Positions 18,995 to 26,150 of a stretch of DNA of 26,150 nt are shown here, in pieces. The stretch covers positions 1 to 26,150 of IMG/VR virus record IMGVR_UViG_3300043431_000032, one strand, 5' to 3'. The translations under genes were made by a program, and so were the position numbers. Below the pieces are notes generated by a model that did not search any database, was not told the origin of the DNA, and saw only the letters and a program-made list of their open reading frames with translations. Origin of the DNA: a virus. Each line of letters opens with the position of its first letter. Within the stretch, counting starts at the first letter, position 1.

Positions 18995-19238
18995 CCTGCT
19001 TCTTCTCGTCTTTGTTGAAAGCGGAGATACCTAAGATAGCTGCAAAGGCGATATGGATAAAGCCACCGTTAGTCAAGGTCAACGGAACCCACTGACGGAA
19101 GGCATCGTTAGCAGCTTGTACTTCCCAAAACTGTACGATTGTGTACATAATAGGGAAGGCAACGAAGTCAGCGATGTTGACAATCATGTAGGTCAAGCCC
19201 ATCAGATATGTCCATTTTTGTTTATGATTCTCATCCAT
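18984..19238 (-). CDS. Holin-like protein, 84 aa
   Basis: Two hydrophobic segments at about residues 11-38 and 55-74, with a charged C-terminus (FNKDEKKQDAA) and no cysteines. It forms the lysis pore that lets the endolysin through. AGGAG in TTACAGGAGTAAATAAAC is its binding site. Position directly before Rz/Rz1 and endolysin in the transcript supports the call; the sequence alone would only say small membrane protein. Confidence 0.7.
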   Translation of the reverse strand: MDENHKQKWTYLMGLTYMIVNIADFVAFPIMYTIVQFWEVQAANDAFRQWVPLTLTNGGFIHIAFAAILGISAFNKDEKKQDAA

Positions 19239-19241
19239 AGT

Positions 19242-19394
19242 TTATTTACTCCTGTAACACATTTCTACTGCGTCTTTAACGATAATATATAAATACAATT
19301 CAAAAGGTAAGATGATAAAGAACAGCAGGGTAAGCAACACTAGGAAGCTCACATAGGCTGTCTCGCTAGAAGAAGAGCTATTATTAGTCCCCAT
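19242..19394 (-). CDS. 50-aa membrane protein before the holin
   Basis: Starts MGTNNSSSSSETAYVSF and has one long hydrophobic segment (VLLTLLFFIILPFELYLYIIV, about 18-38), followed by a short charged end. The frame opens at a TTG (19430) 12 codons upstream, but the ATG at 19394 is more natural. It overlaps the preceding gene by 46 bases and ends within the holin's binding site. It might be a second holin or antiholin. Confidence 0.6.
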   Translation of the reverse strand: MGTNNSSSSSETAYVSFLVLLTLLFFIILPFELYLYIIVKDAVEMCYRSK

Positions 19395-20122
19395 AATTCC
19401 AATACTATTAAAGCCATAACTACGACCCAAGCTATTCTCTGTCTAACCTTAGAGAGGATCTTCTGTCTACGAAGTACTTCCTCTTTTCTTTTACGAATAT
19501 TAAGTAAGTGAGTAGCCTCCTGTTTCTCTTGTACGATACCGAACATACTAACTACATCGGTATATAAAGCCCCTAGCTCAGGAGGGCTTTGGTAGACCAT
19601 GATCTCTCTGATCTCCTTTTGAAGCTTCTCCATCTCCTTTAAAGCTACTACATGGTCTAAAGATATGTCTAGAAGCTCATCAGGATCTATCACTGAGGTA
19701 TCTATCCGTAGCTGTTGTTCAGCTATCTTCTTCTTCATAGCTATCATTCCTTTGAAGAATATCTTCAAGTTCTTGATTAGCTCTCCCTTTATCTCTTGTT
19801 CGCTATTACTAGGCTCTTCTTGTTGTTTAACAGCTTTCTTAGGAGCCTCTGTCTTGACCTCATCCTTGGTATCATCAGTATTCTCTTTGTTGATGCGTTG
19901 ATTAGGGGGCTTAATCGCCTCAGATTTTGAGGTGAATAGCTTAGTCTTGATGAAGTCCCATATACCAGTACCTACATCAGTTACCTCTACAGCTATACCC
20001 TTAGCTTCATCAAAGGTCTTCTTAGCCTTTAAAGCTACCCCTTTGTACTCTTTGTATAGCTCACATCCCTGCTGGATAGCCTCAACAGCCTTGAGAGCAC
20101 CAGCAAGGATTATGAGAGGCAT
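19349..20122 (-). CDS. Putative structural protein with coiled coil and C-terminal anchor, 257 aa
   Basis: Three parts: a hydrophobic N-terminal stretch and helix (1-60), a highly charged Lys/Glu/Pro middle (about 70-115), and a long predicted coiled coil (about 115-225) ending in a strong hydrophobic segment (WVVVMALIVLELWGLIIALLL, about 232-252). The layout suggests a membrane-interacting virion protein, perhaps involved in DNA ejection. No family recognised. It is the last member of the probable ejection-protein group, before the lysis genes. Confidence 0.65.
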   Translation of the reverse strand: MPLIILAGALKAVEAIQQGCELYKEYKGVALKAKKTFDEAKGIAVEVTDVGTGIWDFIKTKLFTSKSEAIKPPNQRINKENTDDTKDEVKTEAPKKAVKQQEEPSNSEQEIKGELIKNLKIFFKGMIAMKKKIAEQQLRIDTSVIDPDELLDISLDHVVALKEMEKLQKEIREIMVYQSPPELGALYTDVVSMFGIVQEKQEATHLLNIRKRKEEVLRRQKILSKVRQRIAWVVVMALIVLELWGLIIALLLARQPM

Positions 20123-20124
20123 GT

Positions 20125-21561
20125 TTACTGAGCTTCTGGAGGGACTAGACCTGTAGTGAACAAACCACGATAAGCTAAGTTAGGCTGTGAAGGAGCACCC
20201 TGTCCTGAGGCAATTAAGTTAGCAGCTTGCTGTGCAGCACGACGACGAAGTACGCTTTGAATAGTGTCAGCAGTGTAACCAGCACCAGCTAAAGTAGCAG
20301 CAGACATAGGAGTCTGTGTAGCGGCAACACCGTAAGCAGCAGCGGATAGCTTAGAACGAGCAGGGTTAAACTGAGCGGCAAAGCTCAATAAAGGATCTAA
20401 ACTCCCACCCTTGATAACAGACTTAATGATGTTCTGTTCTTGTTCGCTAAACATACCCATCTTATTCTTATTGGCTGCAATGTTCACAAAGCCACGACGA
20501 ATAAGCTCACTCTCAGAAGCGTTAGGCATCTCTTTCTTGATCTCAGCTACGTTCAGAGCGTCTTCGAGCACCTGAGCACGAGAGGCATTACGCCAATCCT
20601 TACGAGCGTTTGTTACGTTCTTAACTGCCTCATCAAGACCCCCCTGACCAGCGATAAGATCACGACCATTAAGCTTAGTAATGTAGTTGTCTACTGAGTC
20701 TACTGCGATTGAGCCAAGACGAGCTTCTTTAGGATCAGGACTTCCTTTAAGATTGTTAGCCAGTTGACGTAAGCGGTCTAAAGTAGAGAAAGGAACTCGC
20801 TGAGTACCAATGATCTTCTCCATCTGCCCCAAAGTACGCTCAACTGCCGCAGCCTCTGGAGAGCCGGGGATCATGTTAGCGTCATCGAGAGACTTACGAA
20901 TGTCACCAACCATGTTCAAAGCACTTTGAGGCTTAACAGTGATACCAGCATCGTCTACGGATTTATAAGCACGTGAAGCACGTTGACGCACTTCTTCCAT
21001 AGTGTAAACAGGTTTGTTCTCTTTCATGGCTGCACCAATGGCACGACCAGACGCACCTGCCGCTAAAGTACCTGCGCCTACAGCTGCAATGGTAGCTGCT
21101 AAATCGCTACCAGTGTAGTCTTTAATAACTTCAGCGGTAGGCTGTGACACCATGCCAGCAACAGCAGACACAGGGACCTGACGAGCCATGTCAGCAGCTA
21201 GAGCTGGAACAGCAGGGGCTAATTTAGCCAATCCAGCAGTGCCTGTCATAGCTTGTGTACCAGCTTGCACAGCACGTTCTAAACGGTTCTCAGGCTCAGG
21301 AACCCCTGCTTTAGTAAGCATTTGACCTTGTGCTTGAGCAAAGCTAGGCATACGACTTTCAGAGCCTAATAGGTTAGCACCAATGTTATAAGCACCACGT
21401 CCTGCCTCCAACACAGCCGTAGCTGGAGAGGTAAGACCTTCGTAAACTGCTCTACCTGTCAGTCCTAGTTGACGACCTAGAGCCTCGCCTGTTGAACGAG
21501 GTACTAGATCATCAAAGGAAACATCTTTAGGAATTAAATCATCAAACGAGACATCTGCCAT
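20125..21561 (-). CDS. Putative internal virion/ejection protein, 478 aa
   Basis: Begins with the repeated motif SFDDLIPK / SFDDLVPR (residues 5-22), a feature of many podoviral internal virion proteins. It then has an Ala/Gly-rich hydrophobic region (about 80-185) suited to membrane insertion, and a helical part (about 190-440) with many charged repeats. There is no enzymatic motif. In podoviruses, such proteins leave the capsid with the DNA and form a channel; this is inference from composition and position between two other such proteins. Confidence 0.7.
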   Translation of the reverse strand: MADVSFDDLIPKDVSFDDLVPRSTGEALGRQLGLTGRAVYEGLTSPATAVLEAGRGAYNIGANLLGSESRMPSFAQAQGQMLTKAGVPEPENRLERAVQAGTQAMTGTAGLAKLAPAVPALAADMARQVPVSAVAGMVSQPTAEVIKDYTGSDLAATIAAVGAGTLAAGASGRAIGAAMKENKPVYTMEEVRQRASRAYKSVDDAGITVKPQSALNMVGDIRKSLDDANMIPGSPEAAAVERTLGQMEKIIGTQRVPFSTLDRLRQLANNLKGSPDPKEARLGSIAVDSVDNYITKLNGRDLIAGQGGLDEAVKNVTNARKDWRNASRAQVLEDALNVAEIKKEMPNASESELIRRGFVNIAANKNKMGMFSEQEQNIIKSVIKGGSLDPLLSFAAQFNPARSKLSAAAYGVAATQTPMSAATLAGAGYTADTIQSVLRRRAAQQAANLIASGQGAPSQPNLAYRGLFTTGLVPPEAQ

Positions 21562-21570
21562 ATATTTCCT

Positions 21571-22866
21571 TTACTGAACAGTATAACCTTGGTCTTTAAG
21601 GCGCTTCATTACAGACTCACGACTAGCACCACGTTTGATAGCATCATTTGCCTTGTCAATAATAGCTTGTGTAAGAGGCTTACCTTGAGGCGTAGTTGGC
21701 TCAGCAGCTGGTTGTAGTTGTGGATTCATGCCTGACATCGAGCTTTTCTTAGGGGCTACATCACCAGCACCAAACGTAGGAATCTCAGGTACTCCTGTGG
21801 AAGTAAGCGTCTGACGTTTAGCTTGAAGAGCTTGCTTTGTACCAGCTAAAGTAACAGCTAAATCATCAAAGGCAGAAGTAAGGAGATCCTTGTTCTTCCA
21901 TGTGTCCTCATCAGCGATTTGATCTTTAGCACGTTGGGCGTCACCCTCAGTTTGAGTACCCTTAGCCAACAACAATAAGTTATTAGCTTGAGAGCGGACT
22001 TCACGCTGCAACTGCTTAAATGCCTTAGTGTCTTCAGTGGGCTTACCTAAGAAGCCTGACACACCACGTTCTACGTTCTGATACAGACCAAGATTAAGCT
22101 CTTGAATCTTAGGAGTCAACGCTGTAATCTTATTGATAGATGTGTCTAGAGCTGTCATTTGCTCATCAACACTGCCAACTTCCTTACGAATCGTAGGAGA
22201 GATCTTTGTAGCAGGAGTGGTTGACACTGTGCCGCCAACGCCACCACCAGCCTTAGCTGTCTTACCAACCAAAGCAGCAAGGTTAGGAGCTGATGTAGAC
22301 AAATCAATAGGATCAATCTGAGTGATCTCACCTGTCTCCGAATCACGGAAGATCTTAGGCTTATTCTCTTGACCAACCAACCAACGAACTCGTGCTTCTT
22401 CCTCAGCTGTCAAAGACTCGCCTTTAGCAAGTTTAATTTCAGCGTTAGCAATCATCTCACGGTTACGTTCAGACACTGTTGTAGCACCTGCTGTACGCAT
22501 AGCTTTATCTGTCTGAGCTTTCTTCAAAGCAGCAGCACGAGCCATTTCAGCCAACTGAGAAGCACCTGCTGGATCTACTTGAGAAAGACGTTGAGCTGCT
22601 TGCATGATGGAGTCAGGATTAGTAGGGTCCATACCCTGCACAGCGGAACGACGAGCAGTAGCAATTTTAAGTTGAGGGTCTTGAGCACCCATGATCCCAC
22701 CAGCAAGTTTACCTAGACCGTAGCCAGACATACCAGCTAAGTAGTTAGCTCGTTGGTAGGGGTCCATTTGAGCTTCTTGAGCCATCTGAGCTTCAACTTG
22801 AGCACGTTGAGCCATTTGAATTTGTTCAGGGGTAGCAAATAACCCCATTACGCTATCTGTTGCCAT
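21571..22866 (-). CDS. Putative internal virion protein, 431 aa
   Basis: Met/Gln/Ala-rich helical start (FATPEQIQMAQRAQVEAQMA), a Gly patch (GMSGYGLGKLAGGIMG), then a long helical, charged body with segments such as EEEARVRWLVGQENKPKIFR and a proline-rich end (TPQGKPLTQ). Composition suits a virion ejection or scaffold-like protein. No domain recognised. It runs on from the 22870 gene after 3 bases; GGTGGTAATAT provides the binding site. Confidence 0.65.
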   Translation of the reverse strand: MATDSVMGLFATPEQIQMAQRAQVEAQMAQEAQMDPYQRANYLAGMSGYGLGKLAGGIMGAQDPQLKIATARRSAVQGMDPTNPDSIMQAAQRLSQVDPAGASQLAEMARAAALKKAQTDKAMRTAGATTVSERNREMIANAEIKLAKGESLTAEEEARVRWLVGQENKPKIFRDSETGEITQIDPIDLSTSAPNLAALVGKTAKAGGGVGGTVSTTPATKISPTIRKEVGSVDEQMTALDTSINKITALTPKIQELNLGLYQNVERGVSGFLGKPTEDTKAFKQLQREVRSQANNLLLLAKGTQTEGDAQRAKDQIADEDTWKNKDLLTSAFDDLAVTLAGTKQALQAKRQTLTSTGVPEIPTFGAGDVAPKKSSMSGMNPQLQPAAEPTTPQGKPLTQAIIDKANDAIKRGASRESVMKRLKDQGYTVQ

Positions 22867-22869
22867 ATA

Positions 22870-23853
22870 TTACCACCATCCTTGTTCTGTACCCATCTGG
22901 GCGTATTCGTTACCTGTAGTATTAAATGTAGAAGGTGTTGTCCAATCAGGCAAAGTAGCGTTGTAGTAAGCTTGTTTACCGTAATCAATGATAGATTGGT
23001 CAATAGACGATCCTAGACCTGATTTACCAAAACCAGACATCATTGAAGCTGTAGGACTCATAGCGTTAGCCTTGAACATAGTGTTAGCTGCTCCCAAGCC
23101 ACCTGTCAGCAGAGCATTAGAGGCTGTAGCACCACCTTGGAGAGCTTTACCGCCTAAGTTAGCACCTAAGGTAAGAGCGTCTTGACCCAAGTTCTCCACA
23201 GTGCTCTGCAAGCCAAGAGCTGTCTGGAATGGAGAGTAAGCTGAAGACAACAATCCAAGACCGTAGTTAGTCTGTTGTTGAGCAGCCTGTTCAGCTCCAG
23301 CAGCCAGTTGAGACTGTTGTTGAGCTAAGGAGTTATAGTAAGCAGCCAATTCAGGGTTAGTAGCACCCATGCCGCCAGCTGTAGTAGCGCCTGTAGCCAA
23401 GCCCTGACGACCTGTCTGGAACAAATTATTACGTAGACCAGCTAAGGCTTGCTCATTCTGTGGAGCTAAGAGAGCATTCTGTTGATCCATGTAACGCTGA
23501 CGTACAGCATTAGGATCTTCAGCTAAGTAACCACGGCCTAGATTAAGCAGCCCTTGTGTGTCCCCTACGGACTCTTTAGTGGCTTGACCCAGTAAATTCT
23601 GGTATCCTTGAAGCTCAGGAGATAGTGTATACCCTGCACTTGTTAGATCCCCTGATGGACTGAATCCAAACTGAGAAGTACCGAAACGAGAGGTAACACC
23701 TACAGGACGAAACTTAGCTGCATCAGCGGCTGTCTGAGCTGCTGCAAGTTGAGCATTAGCTGATGTCTGAGCAGCTGAGGTAGTAGCGTCAGCTTGTTTA
23801 CTAGCAGGGCCGATGCCGAATACGTCTGCTACTGAGTTAATTATGTCACCCAT
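22870..23853 (-). CDS. Putative internal virion protein, Ala/Gln-rich, 327 aa
   Basis: Ala/Gln/Gly-rich protein with a helical start (ADATTSAAQTSANAQLAAAQ), a Phe-rich loop (FRPVGVTSRFGTSQFGFSP) that resembles a surface insertion, then Gln/Ala repeats (about 170-205) and glycine-rich segments. Ordered with the two following genes, it looks like the first of three podoviral internal or ejection proteins. Composition is the only support; no motif identifies a function. Confidence 0.6.
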   Translation of the reverse strand: MGDIINSVADVFGIGPASKQADATTSAAQTSANAQLAAAQTAADAAKFRPVGVTSRFGTSQFGFSPSGDLTSAGYTLSPELQGYQNLLGQATKESVGDTQGLLNLGRGYLAEDPNAVRQRYMDQQNALLAPQNEQALAGLRNNLFQTGRQGLATGATTAGGMGATNPELAAYYNSLAQQQSQLAAGAEQAAQQQTNYGLGLLSSAYSPFQTALGLQSTVENLGQDALTLGANLGGKALQGGATASNALLTGGLGAANTMFKANAMSPTASMMSGFGKSGLGSSIDQSIIDYGKQAYYNATLPDWTTPSTFNTTGNEYAQMGTEQGWW

Positions 23854-23854
23854 C

Positions 23855-24142
23855 TTAGTACCCCAATCCGTAGATATAGCCTGTCACTTGATTATCTTTC
23901 ATAACTGTTTCCTTCTTTGTCCACCCTAAGGTTTCACCAAACTTAGCTAGTTTTTTGTTATCTTTTTGCACGAAGGCAACTAAAGGCATACCAACTAGAT
24001 CTAATAATCTGTAGAGATCACTTTTATAGTTTCTCTTGATCTCCGTAGTCCACTTCCTAACGTCTGTATGGAACCATAGAAGGTCATCATATAGCTCTAA
24101 ATACATAATGTAATTAGTACGTAAGACTACAGGAGTTTTCAT
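23855..24142 (-). CDS. Small GNAT-like protein (T7 gp13-like?), 95 aa
   Basis: The second half (WFHTDVRKWTTEIKRNYKSD, then KKLAKFGETLGWTKKETVMK ... GYIYGL) follows the pattern of the C-terminal part of GNAT acetyltransferases and of T7 gp13, an internal virion-linked protein with a similar fold. The N-terminal acetyl-CoA motif is not visible and the protein is short, so it may be structural rather than catalytic. It lies directly before the internal virion genes, as gp13 does in T7. Confidence 0.5.
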   Translation of the reverse strand: MKTPVVLRTNYIMYLELYDDLLWFHTDVRKWTTEIKRNYKSDLYRLLDLVGMPLVAFVQKDNKKLAKFGETLGWTKKETVMKDNQVTGYIYGLGY

Positions 24143-24179
24143 CTTTTGTCAAGAAATTTCTTTGAAATTGTAATACTTT

Positions 24180-24656
24180 TTAATCGTTAGTAGGCCACTG
24201 CTGAGCACCAACCACTGTAGCCAAAGAAGCTACATCGGCAGCACCAGCGATAGCAGCCAACAGACGATCACACTCAGTCAATACAGTTGCACGATAAGTC
24301 ACTGTAGAGGCTGGAATGTCCACGTTACGTTCAAACTTACGAATAACCATCCAATCGGTTGCAGCCAAGAGCTTGTTCGTAGTGTCTTTGATCTGTGCTG
24401 ACCAGTTAGACTTCAAGCCTTTTTGTGTGTAAGGCTCGCCTTGCTCTGGAGTTACTGTTTCATCATTGAGTTGCTTTGGATTACCAACACCCCACCAGAA
24501 ACGATCATCGTAGCCTTCAGGATCAGCAACTTCAGTGATACCAATAGCTTCACGTTCTTCAGGAGAAGCCAAACGAAGCCAGTTATTAGGGTACTGAATA
24601 TCGTTGTGAGTGAAAGCTGTGTCCAGCGCCAGTGTTTTATTGTCTAATTGAAACAT
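24180..24656 (-). CDS. Tail-fibre assembly-like protein, 158 aa
   Basis: The C-terminal half has the layout of tail fibre assembly/chaperone-like proteins: LLAATDWMVIRKFERNVDIP (about 95-114), then TYRATVLTECDRLLAAI and a final WP. The N-terminus (FQLDNKTLALDTAFTHNDIQYPNNWLRLASPEERE) resembles the partner domain that recognises fibre tips. It lies 2 genes after the fibre protein, separated by an HNH gene. The chaperone function is inferred from pattern and position. Confidence 0.65.
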   Translation of the reverse strand: MFQLDNKTLALDTAFTHNDIQYPNNWLRLASPEEREAIGITEVADPEGYDDRFWWGVGNPKQLNDETVTPEQGEPYTQKGLKSNWSAQIKDTTNKLLAATDWMVIRKFERNVDIPASTVTYRATVLTECDRLLAAIAGAADVASLATVVGAQQWPTND

Positions 24657-24671
24657 AGTTAATTTTCCTTA

Positions 24672-25142
24672 TTATCGTGCAAGGGAGTGTTTCCAAGCCT
24701 GACCATGCCAGATTCGGTAAACGGTTGATGGTACTAATTTAAATTCATCACATATTTTGCGATAGCCTTCATGTGCTCGTTCACGAATAGCTTTGACTTG
24801 TTCTTCAGTCAGTTTGCTGTGTCCTTGAGCCTCGCCTTTTGCATGACGATTTTTAGCAATCTTGTCAGCTACATTTTCTAAGTTTGTCCCATAGTTTAAA
24901 TGTGCTGGATTGCAGCATGATGGGTTATCGCATGAGTGCATTACGATTCGACCATTTGCATTACCAAGATGAATTTCTGCTGATACTTTATGTGCGCGTT
25001 TCATCTTTTTTGCATGACCATCCCATATCTGACCATAGCCATCTTTATCTGGAGAGCCAAGCCAAGGCCAGCAATCATCATCTGAACGCACATCAACTTT
25101 TGCCCAGAACTTATCAATCACGTTAATCTTTGGTCTTGCCAT
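24672..25142 (-). CDS. HNH homing endonuclease with C-terminal HTH, 156 aa
   Basis: HNH_3-type domain in the first two-thirds: CWPWLGSPDKDGYGQI (about 19-34), RAHKVSAEIH (49-58), then VMHSCDNPSCCNPAHLNYGT (67-86) with the catalytic His and paired cysteines, followed by AKGEAQGHSKLTEEQVKAIR and a C-terminal helix-turn-helix (EFKLVPSTVYRIW, about 133-145) typical of free-standing phage homing endonucleases. It has inserted between the fibre gene and its assembly protein. The binding site GCGAGGTGATAT is good. Confidence 0.92.
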   Translation of the reverse strand: MARPKINVIDKFWAKVDVRSDDDCWPWLGSPDKDGYGQIWDGHAKKMKRAHKVSAEIHLGNANGRIVMHSCDNPSCCNPAHLNYGTNLENVADKIAKNRHAKGEAQGHSKLTEEQVKAIRERAHEGYRKICDEFKLVPSTVYRIWHGQAWKHSLAR

Positions 25143-25145
25143 ATA

Positions 25146-26150
25146 TCACCTCGCCAAAGCATATTTCGTTGGATTCTCAGCAAAGGCTGCGTAGATGTAT
25201 GTTGCGCCGCTAGCGTTGCTGTCGGCGTTGTTTTGTCTGCACTTAAATCCGTTAGATAGAAAATCCATTATGCGTGTACTTGCATCTTCAGCAGAAGACC
25301 CGTCTGGGTACAGCGTCTTTCCAACCTCGTTGTAGGTGTCTCTTGAAGCATCGTGCATACCCCAAGAGGCAAGACTGTCTGTACGTTTAAACAACACGAA
25401 CTTCGGACGGAATCCAAGATACACAAACGTGCCATCAGCAGACCCGTTGCCTGTGTAGCTTCCGAACTTGCTATATCCAGCGACTTCTGAGAAACAGTAA
25501 GCCACTTGAGTTTGACCGCTACTGTTAATGTTGCTACTTGTGCCGATACTAAAAACTGTTGAAGTTGGTAGTGTGCTATTCCATACGGTTGCCGCAGTAG
25601 CACTAGCGTTTATTAAGTTCAAATAGATGTAGCCAGTTGCGCCAAGAGATGTATGCCAGCTAATCCAGTTATCTGCGGAATTTCTTGGCTTTGTAATAAT
25701 CATCTTTGGAGCAACACCAAGACCATGACCCACCGTGGCGTTTGCACCTGTCCCCGTGTAAGTCACCACAGAAAACCCTTGCGTAGCGCCAGCACTCACA
25801 GATGAAGTGATTGAGCCTGAAGTGTTGCTTACTGCGGAGCCACCTGCTTTCCATTGCCATCCGACATAGGTAACACCAGTATTGTTGTAAACGGTGCTTG
25901 CGCCTACTGTAAATCCATTGCTGTTAATTGCTGTTACACCAGTTAAGTCGGTTGTCTCTGCACCAGTTGTATTTGATATTAAAGCATTAGTTACACCTCT
26001 AACGCTATCAGTTAGTTTGTGGTCAGTAGCGGCAGAGCGTGACTTAATCCAAACCAAATCAGGTTGAAACGATGCACCACTAGCCGTGTTTGTAATGCTT
26101 TGACCAGTTAGGTTACCCGTATAAGTCGTAGCCGCCATATAAGCCGCACC
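25146..26150 (-). CDS. Tail fibre/structural protein C-terminal part, open at window edge
   Basis: Gly/Ser/Thr/Asn-rich beta protein with repeated Trp/Tyr motifs: PDLVWIKSRS (27-36), LTDSVRGVTN (42-51), YVGWQWKAGG, the Pro/Lys turn HGLGVAPKMIITKPRN, and near the end YLGFRPKFVLFKR. This is the pattern of a domain (DUF7483-like, from memory) of fibre or adhesin proteins in podoviruses. An ATG stands at 26138, but the frame stays open upstream (GAAY then M) to the window edge, so it is probably an internal methionine of a larger fibre. Residues are numbered from that methionine. Confidence 0.75.
   Translation of the reverse strand, partial: GAAYMAATTYTGNLTGQSITNTASGASFQPDLVWIKSRSAATDHKLTDSVRGVTNALISNTTGAETTDLTGVTAINSNGFTVGASTVYNNTGVTYVGWQWKAGGSAVSNTSGSITSSVSAGATQGFSVVTYTGTGANATVGHGLGVAPKMIITKPRNSADNWISWHTSLGATGYIYLNLINASATAATVWNSTLPTSTVFSIGTSSNINSSGQTQVAYCFSEVAGYSKFGSYTGNGSADGTFVYLGFRPKFVLFKRTDSLASWGMHDASRDTYNEVGKTLYPDGSSAEDASTRIMDFLSNGFKCRQNNADSNASGATYIYAAFAENPTKYALAR

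Noticed and set aside
24124-24152. Leftward promoter TTGACA before the GNAT-like gene
   Set aside because: The -35 is exact, but the best -10 (TAGTCT, 17-base spacer) matches only 3 of 6 and would start transcription inside the gene.

Overview
The window is about 26 kb of a tailed-phage genome, most likely a virulent podovirus of a Gram-negative bacterium. It carries a T7-style replication set (zinc/TOPRIM primase-helicase, family-A DNA polymerase with 3'-5' proofreading, 5'-3' exonuclease, endonuclease I, a likely ssDNA-binding protein), a nucleotide-supply set (flavin-dependent ThyX, adenosylcobalamin class II ribonucleotide reductase, glutaredoxin, a dATP/dGTP diphosphohydrolase-like domain) and a Gram-negative lysis set (holin, Rz with nested Rz1, M15-type endolysin). 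There is no integrase, lysogeny repressor or phage RNA polymerase in the window, and host-type sigma70 promoters are visible, so host RNA polymerase probably transcribes it. Naming the host or a genus would go beyond the evidence.

Layout. Bases 1-878 have no convincing gene and look like the control/origin region: a near-consensus leftward sigma70 promoter with a hairpin at the predicted 5' end of its RNA, an array of short repeats, a Fur-box-like palindrome, two 18-base palindromic repeats at 20-base pitch, a 13-base inverted repeat and four DnaA-box-like sites at 20/19/44-base spacing. From 879 to 18066 every gene is on the + strand, tightly packed and often joined by ATGA overlaps: about twenty small accessory ORFs (879-5297), then replication (5272-10233), then nuclease and nucleotide-metabolism genes (10705-17920). 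The run is broken by one 200-base interval (9617-9816) that holds a tRNA-like fold and a second structured RNA. A bidirectional hairpin terminator (18080-18103) separates this from the - strand block (18103-26150), which reads, in transcription order, tail fibre (open at the window edge), HNH endonuclease, fibre assembly-like protein, GNAT-like small protein, four probable internal virion/ejection proteins, small membrane protein, holin, Rz/Rz1, endolysin and a lysine-rich micro-peptide.

How it fits together. Early and replication genes run rightward from the control region. The leftward promoter near base 90 would, if the genome is circular or circularly permuted in assembly, drive the structural and lysis genes the other way round to meet the same terminator. 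This divergent/convergent plan is like LUZ24/PaP3-type podoviruses (inference). The least explained parts are the 1-878 control region, the structured RNA interval, a frameshifted accessory gene at 4493-4766, and two places where a tiny peptide copies the N-terminus of the next gene.
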